DNA of 64,000 nucleotides, taken from contig NZ_CP090349.1 in assembly GCF_021398735.1 (NCBI RefSeq), positions 1,308,501 through 1,372,500 on the forward strand. The letters are read 5' to 3'. The DNA comes from Methylobacterium oryzae (GTDB lineage Bacteria; Pseudomonadota; Alphaproteobacteria; Rhizobiales; Beijerinckiaceae). The position numbers and the translations under genes were made by a program. The notes under the pieces were generated by a model. That model ran no database searches. It saw nothing but the letters and a program-made list of their open reading frames with translations, and was not told the origin of the DNA. Below, piece after piece: positions 37,537 to 45,218 of the stretch. Within the stretch, counting starts at the first letter, position 1. Each line of letters starts with the position of its first letter.

Positions 37537-38204
37537 GCGCCGCCCGCCTCCTCTGCGCCGCCCTGGCGGCCGGGCTGGTCCTCGCCGGCCCGGCGCTGGC
37601 CGAGAAGCCGGCGCGCAAGGATTCGCCCTTCGGCAATATCGGCGGCGGCGGCAAGGATCCGATCAAGATCGACGCCGACCGGCTCGACGTGTTCGACCGG
37701 GAGAACAAGGCGGTCTTCGCCGGCAACGTCGTGGCCGTGCAGGGCGACAGCACCATCCGCTGCTCGACCATGACGGTGACCTACAAGCGCGGCAAGGACG
37801 CGCCGGGCAAGGGCGCCAAGGGCGACGCCAAGCCCGAGGCGCGGGACGAGGGCGCCGACGCGGCGCCGCGGAACCCCGCCGAGAACGGGATCCAGAAGGT
37901 CGACTGCGCCGGGCCGGTGACGGTGGTGCAGAAGGACCAGGTCGCCACGGGCGATCACGCGGTGTTCGACCAGGACGCCAAGCGGATCGTGCTGACCGGC
38001 AACGTCGTCCTGAGCCAGTGTCAGAACGTCACCCGCGGGCAGCGGCTCGTCTACGACATGAACACCGGACGCGCGAACATGGACCCGGTGGCGGGCGGCC
38101 GCGTCTCGGCCCTGTTCGTGCCCGGCGAGAAGTCCGACGCCAAGGACGGCAAGGCGAAGGGCTGCAGCCAGCCGCCGCCCAGGCCGAAGGCGCAGGTCGA
38201 TTGA
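37533..38204 (+). CDS. lptA: LPS export protein LptA (OstA-like)
   Basis: A 223-aa periplasmic OstA-domain protein: signal peptide to about residue 23 (AGPALAEKPA), then DPIKIDADRLDVFDRENKAVFAGNVVAVQG with the usual LptA beta-strand repeat, here cited as IDADRLDVFDRENKAVF. It forms the bridge that carries lipopolysaccharide across the periplasm. A low-complexity Lys/Gly/Ala linker (KRGKDAPGKGAKGDAKPEAR) interrupts the jellyroll. Stop overlaps the lptB TTG start. Confidence 0.92.
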   Translation: MSAARLLCAALAAGLVLAGPALAEKPARKDSPFGNIGGGGKDPIKIDADRLDVFDRENKAVFAGNVVAVQGDSTIRCSTMTVTYKRGKDAPGKGAKGDAKPEARDEGADAAPRNPAENGIQKVDCAGPVTVVQKDQVATGDHAVFDQDAKRIVLTGNVVLSQCQNVTRGQRLVYDMNTGRANMDPVAGGRVSALFVPGEKSDAKDGKAKGCSQPPPRPKAQVD

Positions 38205-39064
38205 GCGGCGCCGTGGCGTTCCAGGCGGGCCCGCAGGAGCCGGCCCGGACGGGCTGGCTCGGCCGGCTGTTCGGCCGGCGCGCTCGGCAGGCCGAACAGC
38301 CGGCCGAGGCCGACGGCTGGTCCGCGGCCGAGGAGGGCGGTCTCGGCATCCTCAGCGTGCGCGGCCTGCGCAAGAGCTACGGCGCCCGCACGGTCGTCCA
38401 CGAGGCCGGCCTCACCGTGCGCACCGGCGAGGCCGTCGGGCTGCTCGGGCCGAACGGCGCCGGCAAGACCACGATCTTCTACATGATCACCGGGCTGGTG
38501 GCGGCCGATCGCGGCCACATCACCCTGGACGGCCTGCCGATCACGCACCTGCCCATGTACCAGCGGGCGCGGCTCGGGATCGGCTACCTGCCGCAGGAGG
38601 CCTCGATCTTCCGCGGGCTCACCGTGGAGGACAACATCCGGGCGGTGCTGGAAGTGGTCGAGCCGGACCGCAAGGCGCGCGCGCGCAAGCTCGACTCGCT
38701 GCTGGAGGAGTTCGACATCGCGCGCCTGCGCAAGTCGCCCTCGATCGCGCTCTCGGGCGGTGAGCGGCGGCGCTGCGAGATCGCCCGGGCGCTCGCCTCG
38801 TCGCCGACCTTCATGTTGCTGGACGAGCCCTTCGCGGGCATCGACCCGATCGCGGTCGGCGACATCCAGGACCTCGTGAAGCACCTGAAGCAGCGCGGCA
38901 TCGGCGTGCTGATCACCGACCACAACGTCCGCGAGACGCTGGGCCTGATCGACCGCGCCTACATCGCCCATTCCGGCCGCATCCTCACGGAGGGCACGCC
39001 CGAGGAGATCGTGGCGAACCCGGACGCGCGCCGGCTCTATCTCGGCGAGGATTTCCGGCTCTAG
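38201..39064 (+). CDS. lptB: LPS export ABC transporter ATP-binding protein LptB
   Basis: ATPase of the LptB2FG extractor. Walker A GPNGAGKTTIFYMITGL, Q-loop YLPQEASIF, signature LSGGERRRCEIARAL, Walker B FMLLDEPFAGID and H-loop TDHNVRETL are complete. From TTG 38201 the protein is 287 aa with a 48-residue Arg/Ala/Gly-rich N-terminal extension that ordinary LptB (about 240 aa) lacks; GTG 38213 is an alternative. The extension DNA contains a 19-bp perfect inverted repeat. In many proteobacteria rpoN follows lptB; here the next gene is a convergent DHH phosphoesterase. Confidence 0.95.
   Translation: MSGAVAFQAGPQEPARTGWLGRLFGRRARQAEQPAEADGWSAAEEGGLGILSVRGLRKSYGARTVVHEAGLTVRTGEAVGLLGPNGAGKTTIFYMITGLVAADRGHITLDGLPITHLPMYQRARLGIGYLPQEASIFRGLTVEDNIRAVLEVVEPDRKARARKLDSLLEEFDIARLRKSPSIALSGGERRRCEIARALASSPTFMLLDEPFAGIDPIAVGDIQDLVKHLKQRGIGVLITDHNVRETLGLIDRAYIAHSGRILTEGTPEEIVANPDARRLYLGEDFRL
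38258..38308 (+). repeat. 19-bp perfect inverted repeat within lptB 5' coding region
   Basis: Arms 38258-38276 (CTCGGCCGGCTGTTCGGCC) and 38290-38308 are exact reverse complements around a 13-nt loop. The RNA would form a very stable hairpin 57 nt after the TTG start. It encodes the GWLGRLFGRRARQAEQPAEA segment. Confidence 0.85.
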
Positions 39065-39073
39065 GCCGGCCGC

Positions 39074-40225
39074 TCAGCCCTTCCAGTTCTTCAGCGCCGC
39101 GAAGGGGCTGTCCGAACCCGCGGGCTTCTCCGGGTTCAGCACCGGCTCCACCTGGGCGATCGCGTCCGCCATCGAGAAGGCCGAGCCGCTCTGGAGCCGG
39201 CCGCCCGCCGCGTCGCGGTGGCCGCCGCCGCGGAACAGGCGGGCGCCGTCGAGCGCCGTGCCGTCGTTGGACCGGAACGACAGCGTGCCCATCCGCTGGA
39301 CGTTGACCACGCGCTTGGCCCGGCCCGCGTCCATGATCAGGTCGGAGACCCGCTGGAAGGTACCCGAATCGAGGGCGAAGGACAGGAGCGTGCCGTCCTT
39401 CAGCGGGCGGAACAGGGAATCCGAGCGGGCGAGCGCCCGGGCGAGCCGCATGCGCGTCGTCAGCGCCGGATCGTCGTCCGGCGCGTCGCGCAGCAGGGTG
39501 TCGACCACGCCGGCGCGCAGCGCCGAGGCGCGGCGCTCCAGCTCGGCCGGGCTCGCCCCGTCCCGCAGGGCGGCGGCGGCCGCGAGCAGGATCTCGGACA
39601 CGAACCGGTCGTGCCAGGGATGCCCGACCGGCACGTAGCTCGACACGACCTCCCAGAACAGCTCGTCCAGGGCCAGGCCGCCCCGGAAGGCGGGGCTCTC
39701 CTTGCGCCACAGGTCGAGGGCGTCGACCGCGGTGAGCAGGCTCGACAGGTCGGTCGCGGGCTCGTGCGCGGCGAACAGGGACCGGTGCTCGAAGGCCATC
39801 CGCGTGGCGCAGATGTCGTCCTCGATCAGCACGGCGATCTCGGGGTCGCCCAGGTCGATCCGGTGGAGCGCCGGCCGCTCGGCGTCGGGTGCCGCATCCA
39901 GGCCCAGGCGCCGCATCTGGTCGAGGGAGGAGGCGTGGTGGTCGAGGACCACGAGGCGGTGCTTCTGCCCGTCCTCGCGGCGCCGGTTCATCGCGGCGAA
40001 CTTCTTCAGGCCCGCGATGGTCTGCTCCTCCAGGCCGAGGTCGGTCATCAGCAGGATCTCGCGCTCCGCCGCGCGGCCGAGGCGCCGGATCTCGTCCTCG
40101 AAGACCGGGCCGACATCGCTGTAGCGGGGCACGTGGACGACGCGCTCGACCGGGGCGCAGGCGGCGGCGACCGTCGAGGCGCCGTAGCCGTCGAGGTCGT
40201 GGTGGGTGATCTGGATCAGGCGCAA
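39074..40225 (-). CDS. DHH-family phosphoesterase (NrnB-like)
   Basis: A 383-aa DHH/DHHA1 phosphoesterase. Metal-binding motifs: ITHHDLDGYGAST at the N-terminus, the D in LLMTDLG, VLDHHASS, and the DHHA1 signature RGGGHRDAAGG near the C-terminus. Relatives (NrnA, NrnB, RecJ-like) degrade nanoRNA or cyclic dinucleotide linkers with Mn2+; the H-x-D-L-D-G start fits NrnB best. Start is TTG 40225. Convergent with lptB, 9 bp between ends. Confidence 0.85.
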   Translation of the reverse strand: MRLIQITHHDLDGYGASTVAAACAPVERVVHVPRYSDVGPVFEDEIRRLGRAAEREILLMTDLGLEEQTIAGLKKFAAMNRRREDGQKHRLVVLDHHASSLDQMRRLGLDAAPDAERPALHRIDLGDPEIAVLIEDDICATRMAFEHRSLFAAHEPATDLSSLLTAVDALDLWRKESPAFRGGLALDELFWEVVSSYVPVGHPWHDRFVSEILLAAAAALRDGASPAELERRASALRAGVVDTLLRDAPDDDPALTTRMRLARALARSDSLFRPLKDGTLLSFALDSGTFQRVSDLIMDAGRAKRVVNVQRMGTLSFRSNDGTALDGARLFRGGGHRDAAGGRLQSGSAFSMADAIAQVEPVLNPEKPAGSDSPFAALKNWKG

Positions 40226-40404
40226 CGGGCGGACTCGGAGGGTGACGGAGCGGCCCGTCTACGACGCCCGGCGCCGCGAGGCGAGGGGCGGCGGCCCTTC
40301 CGTCCGGCGGCGTTCGGTGCAGAATGCTCCCCGGCTGCCACGAGTCGCGAAGGACCGGCCGGCCGCGGAGACCCCCAAGGGGCCCGTCATTCGGGGAGGA
40401 CACG

Positions 40405-41718
40405 ATGGCCCTGGCCGCAACGCCGCGCGTGCGCCGCATCCAGACGATCTCGCTCGCCCTGCTGGTGACCGCGGGCGTCGTCAACTACGTCGACCGGGCG
40501 ACCCTCGCGGTGGCCAACCCGCTGATCCGCGAGGATCTCGGCCTCTCGATCCCCGACATGGGCCTGCTGCTCTCGGCCTTCCTCTGGGCCTACGCCTTCG
40601 CCCAGCTGCCGGCCGGGGCGCTCGCCGACCGGCTCGGCCCGCGCCTGACGCTGACGCTCGGCCTGACCTGCTGGTCGTTCGGCCAGATGCTCGGCGGCGC
40701 GGTGACGTCGTTCTGGCAGTTCGTGAGCGCCCGGATCGTCCTCGGAATCGGCGAGGCGCCGCATTTCCCGACCTGCGCCCGGGTCAGCCGCGACTGGTTC
40801 AACATCCGCCAGCGCGGCACCGCCACGGGGATCTGGAACTGCGCCTCCTCGCTCGGGACCTTCCTGGCTCTGCCGCTGCTGACCTTCCTGATGGTGAGCT
40901 TCGGCTGGCGGGCGATGTTCGTCATCATGGGCGCGGCCGGCCTCGTCCTCGCGGCGATCGTCTACCTCGTGTTCCGCAACCCGCGCGAGACCGACCTCAC
41001 GCCGGGGGAGCGGGCCTTCCTGGAGGAGGGCGATGCTCCGAACGCCGGCCGCGCGGTCACCTGGAGCGCGTGGCGGCGGCTCTTCGGGTTCCGCACCAGC
41101 TGGGGGATGATCGTCGGCTATTTCGGCTGCATCTACATGACGTGGCTCTACACCGCGTGGCTGCCGAGCTACCTCGAGATCGAGCGGCACTTCACCCTGC
41201 AGAAGACTGGCCTCGTCGGCTCGATCCCCTTCGCCTTCGGCGTGCTGGGCGGGATCCTGGGCGGTCGCGTCGTGGATGTCCTCGTCCGCCGCGGCGTCGA
41301 CCCGATCCGCAGCCGCAAGATCCCGATGGTCGGCTCCCTGGTGGCGACCGCCGCGTTCACGGTGGTGGCGGCGCTGACGCCGAGCGACACCCTCGCGATC
41401 GCCTGCATCTCGGCCTCGCTGTTCCTGGTCTACATGAGCTCGTCGTCGGCCTGGGCGATGGCCTCCGTGGCGGCGCCGGCCAGCTGCACGGCGTCGCTCG
41501 GCGCCATGCAGAATTTCGGCGGCTACATCGGCGGCGCCCTGGCGCCGACCGTGACGGGCTTCATCGTCGGCGGCACGGGCCACTTCTCCATGGCCTTCAT
41601 CACCGGCGCCGTGATCGCCCTGGTGGCGGCCCTGGGCTACTGGACGCTGATCCAGGATCCCATCGCCGACGAGGGTCCGGAGAGCCCCGCCGTCGGCGCG
41701 CTCGGGGCCGCGCGCTAG
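40405..41718 (+). CDS. MFS transporter, anion:cation symporter (ACS) family
   Basis: A 437-aa inner-membrane transporter with 12 predicted helices. ACS/phthalate-permease-like features: YVDRATLAVANPLIREDLG in the first helix, GALADRLGPRLTL in loop 2-3, GIGEAPHFPTCARVSRDWF in helices 4-5. Substrates of the family are organic anions (sugar acids, phthalate, tartrate and others). A GGGGAGGACACG ribosome site precedes ATG 40405. Divergent from the DHH gene; no adjacent catabolic gene identifies the substrate. Confidence 0.88.
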   Translation: MALAATPRVRRIQTISLALLVTAGVVNYVDRATLAVANPLIREDLGLSIPDMGLLLSAFLWAYAFAQLPAGALADRLGPRLTLTLGLTCWSFGQMLGGAVTSFWQFVSARIVLGIGEAPHFPTCARVSRDWFNIRQRGTATGIWNCASSLGTFLALPLLTFLMVSFGWRAMFVIMGAAGLVLAAIVYLVFRNPRETDLTPGERAFLEEGDAPNAGRAVTWSAWRRLFGFRTSWGMIVGYFGCIYMTWLYTAWLPSYLEIERHFTLQKTGLVGSIPFAFGVLGGILGGRVVDVLVRRGVDPIRSRKIPMVGSLVATAAFTVVAALTPSDTLAIACISASLFLVYMSSSSAWAMASVAAPASCTASLGAMQNFGGYIGGALAPTVTGFIVGGTGHFSMAFITGAVIALVAALGYWTLIQDPIADEGPESPAVGALGAAR

Positions 41719-41737
41719 GCGAGCCGACGGCGCCCTC

Positions 41738-41776
41738 TCGCGTCACCCCCGCGCGTCACCCCCACGCTTCACCCCC
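41738..41776 (-). repeat. Three 13-bp tandem repeats at a gene end
   Basis: Three 13-bp units (minus strand GGGGGTGA-A/C-GCG-N) at 41738-41750, 41751-41763 and 41764-41776. Each carries TGA, and because 13 is not a multiple of three the stops fall in all three frames. The first TGA read is the stop of the glycosyltransferase. Confidence 0.75.
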
Positions 41777-42896
41777 GCAGGTTCGGCGCGGCCAGGATCA
41801 GGTCGCGCAGATGCGTGCGGGCCGTGAAGCTCCGGCGCATCAGGTCGACGAAGGTGGCGGCCGGCCCGTCCCAGTCGTGGCGCGCCGCGTGGGCCCGCGC
41901 GGCGCAGGCGTCGAAGGGCAGCCGCCCCTCGACCGCCGCGCCCATCAGCTCCGCGAGACGGTCGACTCGGTCGGGCGCGTCCGGGTCGAAGTAGCTCGCC
42001 GCGCTGCCGCCGGCTTCCGGGATGGCCGTCAGGCTCGAGGCGATGACGGGGGTTCCCCGGGCGAGGCTGTCGAGCACCGGGATGCCCCAGCCCTCGCCGC
42101 GGCTCGGGAAGACCAGGGCGGCGGCCCGGGCGTAGAGGTCGGACAGGCCCCGGTCGTCGATGCCGGCGATGTGCACCGCGTCCGGCGTCCGGGCGAGGCG
42201 GTCGAGGGTCTCGGGCCGCTCGCCGTCGCCCTTGCCGACCACGATCAGCCGGGCCGCGCCCTGCGGCAGCCGCGCGAAGGCGTCGAGGACGAGGCCGAGG
42301 TTCTTCCGCGGCTCCAGCCGGCCGACCATCAGCAGGTAGGGGCGCCCGTCGGCGAGCGGCGTCCGCTCCGTGACCGCCTGCGGCGGCGTGGAGCCGCAGC
42401 GCACCTCGGCGATGCGCTCCCGCGCGATGCCGTAGACGTTGGCGATGGAGTCGCGGCTGTAGTCGGAGATGGTCAGGACCAGCTTGGCGCGCCGCGCCGA
42501 GAGCCGGGTCAGGATCTTGTTCCGCCAGCGCATCGACCAGGGGAAGAACTCGGGATGCGTCTCGAACAGGATATCGTGGACCACCACCACCTGCCGGTCG
42601 CCCGGCACCAGCGGCGGGGCGATGTAGGTGGTCAGCAGCGTGTCCAGACGGTCGCGCAGGAACAGCCACGGCCAGACCAGGGTCAGCCGCACGGTCGCGG
42701 GCACGCGCGGCAGCCGTTGGTGCTCGATGTTGTCGCCCGAGACGATGCGGGCGCAGGCCTCCGGGTCGCCGGAATACACCACGTAGGTGGCGTCCGGGTG
42801 GCGCGCGGCGGCGCGCCCGATGATGTTCACGAGCCAGGTCCGGCTGCCCTGCGGCTTGCCGGTGAGCACGTGCGCGTCGATGCCGATGCGAAGCAT
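41769..42896 (-). CDS. Glycosyltransferase family 4 (GT-B)
   Basis: A 375-aa GT-B fold enzyme. N-terminal half MLRIGIDAHVLTGKPQGSRT; C-terminal donor-binding half YLLMVGRLEPRKNLGLVLDA, VFPSRGEGWGIPVLDSLARG (E-x7-E-like region) typical of GT4. It adds a sugar, probably mannose or a related hexose, to a lipid-linked glycan at the inner membrane. Last gene of a flippase-GT2-beta-helix-GT4 run on the minus strand; its ATG is 1 bp after the upstream stop. Confidence 0.9.
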   Translation of the reverse strand: MLRIGIDAHVLTGKPQGSRTWLVNIIGRAAARHPDATYVVYSGDPEACARIVSGDNIEHQRLPRVPATVRLTLVWPWLFLRDRLDTLLTTYIAPPLVPGDRQVVVVHDILFETHPEFFPWSMRWRNKILTRLSARRAKLVLTISDYSRDSIANVYGIARERIAEVRCGSTPPQAVTERTPLADGRPYLLMVGRLEPRKNLGLVLDAFARLPQGAARLIVVGKGDGERPETLDRLARTPDAVHIAGIDDRGLSDLYARAAALVFPSRGEGWGIPVLDSLARGTPVIASSLTAIPEAGGSAASYFDPDAPDRVDRLAELMGAAVEGRLPFDACAARAHAARHDWDGPAATFVDLMRRSFTARTHLRDLILAAPNLRG

Positions 42897-42897
42897 G

Positions 42898-44280
42898 TTA
42901 CGGGTTCCTGTAGGCGCCGAAGGTCGGGGCCTCGCCGGGGGCGTAGGCCTGGCCGGCGATGTCGCGGGTGGCGCCGAGCGGGATGCCGGCGCGGGCCGGG
43001 GGCGCCGTCAGGGCGAGCCCGCCGGCCATGGGGTTCGCGGGATCGCGGAAGGCGGGCGTGCCGGTGAGGTCGGGACCCTGACCGTTGAGCGGCAGGCTCG
43101 CCCCGTCGCCGGTGGCCTGCGTGCCCCAGCGGTAGAGCGGGGCGCCGACGGCGCTGCCGAGGAAGTTCGGCCCGATCGCGTTGTTGTTGTCGGTGGTGGT
43201 CGCCTCGACCACGATCGCGGCCACGTTCGGCCGGGTCGCGTAGGCGATGTTGTTGAGCACCCGGTTGTTCGACGTGCGGTCGACCTGCTTGGTGTAGTCG
43301 GAGGCCAGCACGATCTCGCCGCGATAGACGTGCTTGCCGCCGGAATCGCGCATGTTGCCGGTGGTCGAGTTGTTGACCACCGTGTTGGAGCCGGCGTCGA
43401 ACAGGTTGATCCCGGCGCCGTCGTTGTCGGCCGCGACGTTGAACGCGACGATGTTGCCGTCGCACCACTGGTCGATCTGGATTCCGTTGCCGTCCTGGCC
43501 GGTCGTCTCCTTCTGGCCGGTGACGATGTTGTACCGGATGATGTTGCGGTCGCCGGCGTCCTGGGCGGCGTCCTTGGCGTAGACGTGGATGCCCGAGGTG
43601 CCCGACATCCCCACGCCGTTGCCCGAGACGCGGTTGCCCTCCACGACGTAGCCGGAACCGTTGATCTCCATCCCGTGGATGCCGTTGCCGGTCACGGTGT
43701 TGTCGAGGATGAAGCTCGGATCCTCTGCGGGCGCGTTGATCACGTCGACGGCCACGCCGTGGGTCTGGTTGTCGGCGAGGGTGTTGCCGGTGATGCGGTG
43801 ACCCGCCCCGGCACCGTCGCCGATCCAGATCCCCAGGCCGGAGCGGGACACGGTCGAGCCCGCGACCGTGACATGGCTCGATCCCCGGCGGATGATGAAG
43901 CCGGAATTGACCGCGCCCTGGACGCTCAGGCCCGTGACCGTGACGTAGGTGGCGTTCTCGAACACCACGGAGTTGGACAGCCGCGGCTGCGTGCCGGGTT
44001 CTGCCGCCACCGTCACGGGCGCCGCCGCGGTCCCGCGGGACCCGACGAACACGACGTCGCCGTAGCTGCCGCCCCGGACCAGCACGCTCGATCCGGGACC
44101 GAGACTGGCGAAGGGCACGTCGGCGAGCCGCGCCACCGTGGTGTAGCCGGGCTTCGCGCCGCCGGCGGGATCGACCAGGATGTTCTGCTGCACCTGCGCG
44201 TCGGCCGGCCCGCAGGCGGACAGGACCGGCAGGAGCAGGGCCGACAGGGCGCCGCCGAGGACCGTGCGGGGCCAACTCAT
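42898..44280 (-). CDS. Right-handed parallel beta-helix lipoprotein
   Basis: A 460-aa protein whose signal sequence ends in a lipobox, LLLPVLSAC (Cys about 23). The body is a series of beta-helix coils rich in N-N, G-N-x-V and IxxNxV steps (NTLADNQTHGVAV, NTVTGNGIHGMEI, NRVSGNG, NIIRYNIVTG), as in pectate lyases, alginate epimerases and polysaccharide lyases (PbH1 repeats). Set in a polysaccharide operon, it may cleave or modify the polymer at the membrane. No specific catalytic motif was recognised, so activity is inferred from fold and context. Confidence 0.85.
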   Translation of the reverse strand: MSWPRTVLGGALSALLLPVLSACGPADAQVQQNILVDPAGGAKPGYTTVARLADVPFASLGPGSSVLVRGGSYGDVVFVGSRGTAAAPVTVAAEPGTQPRLSNSVVFENATYVTVTGLSVQGAVNSGFIIRRGSSHVTVAGSTVSRSGLGIWIGDGAGAGHRITGNTLADNQTHGVAVDVINAPAEDPSFILDNTVTGNGIHGMEINGSGYVVEGNRVSGNGVGMSGTSGIHVYAKDAAQDAGDRNIIRYNIVTGQKETTGQDGNGIQIDQWCDGNIVAFNVAADNDGAGINLFDAGSNTVVNNSTTGNMRDSGGKHVYRGEIVLASDYTKQVDRTSNNRVLNNIAYATRPNVAAIVVEATTTDNNNAIGPNFLGSAVGAPLYRWGTQATGDGASLPLNGQGPDLTGTPAFRDPANPMAGGLALTAPPARAGIPLGATRDIAGQAYAPGEAPTFGAYRNP

Positions 44281-45218
44281 GCCGCGAGCGCCCGGGCGAT
44301 GGCGAGGCGCTTGCGCCGCTGGAACAGCCGCCGCCACACGCTGCGGCCGGCCTCGGGGCTGATCCGCGTCAGCGCGCGCGCCGCCATCTGCCAGCCGGGC
44401 AGGAGCGCCTGCGGCATGGCGAGGTCGGCGACCCGGTGGCGCGCCGCCGCGCCCAGCGGCGGCGGCCCGACGAGGCCGAGCCGGCCGAGATCCGCCACGA
44501 GGTCCGGGCGCTTGCGATACCACAGCACCAGCGCCGCGCCCTCGCGCTCGGCGATCCGCAGGTAGGCCGCCTCGTCCAGGAGGTGGTGGTGGTAGCCCAG
44601 CGCCTCGGGCGCGTAGAACAGGCGCATGCCGCGCCGGGCCAGCCGCTCGCCGAGCTCGATGTCCTCGTGCCAGAACAGCTTCGGGTCGAAGCCGCCCGCC
44701 TCCTCCAGGAAGCGCCGGTCGACGCTGACGTTGCAGGTCAGGAACGCGTCCCAGCCGACCGCGTCGCGGCCCGCCAGCGCGTCGTAGGAGGCGTCGTGGT
44801 GGAGCGCCGAGAAGGGCGAGAAGGGCAGGGCGGGGTCGATCGTCATCCGTCCGAGGATCGCTGTCTCACGACCGCCCCGCCGGGCGTGGGCGAGCCGGTG
44901 CGCCTCGACGAGGCTCGGGACCGGGATCGTGTCGTCGTTGACGATCAGGAGGCGCTCGCCCCGCGCCGCCGCGATGGCGCGGTTGCGGGCGGCGTTCGCC
45001 CCGGCATTCTCCTGGCGCAGGTGCACCACGGGGATCCGGGCCGTGGCGACGGCGCGGCTGACGACCGTCCCGGTGTGGTCGGTCGAGCCGTCGTCGCAGA
45101 CGACGATCTCGAAGGGCGCGTCCGTCTCCTGCCGGTCGAAGGCCCTCAGGCACAGGCGCAGCGTGTCGGCGCGGTTGTAGGTCGGGATGATGACCGAGAG
45201 CACGGGTCGATCGCTCAT
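44277..45218 (-). CDS. Glycosyltransferase family 2
   Basis: A 313-aa GT-A enzyme. VSVIIPTYNRADTLRLCLRA-type start (seen as LSVIIPTYNRADTL), nucleotide-sugar acid motif VCDDGSTDHTG, the DxD-like LIVNDDTIPVP, and FWHEDIELGERLARRG with the base ED. It transfers a sugar to the growing repeat unit; donor unknown. 4-bp overlaps to the flippase upstream and the beta-helix gene downstream. Confidence 0.9.
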   Translation of the reverse strand: MSDRPVLSVIIPTYNRADTLRLCLRAFDRQETDAPFEIVVCDDGSTDHTGTVVSRAVATARIPVVHLRQENAGANAARNRAIAAARGERLLIVNDDTIPVPSLVEAHRLAHARRGGRETAILGRMTIDPALPFSPFSALHHDASYDALAGRDAVGWDAFLTCNVSVDRRFLEEAGGFDPKLFWHEDIELGERLARRGMRLFYAPEALGYHHHLLDEAAYLRIAEREGAALVLWYRKRPDLVADLGRLGLVGPPPLGAAARHRVADLAMPQALLPGWQMAARALTRISPEAGRSVWRRLFQRRKRLAIARALAA

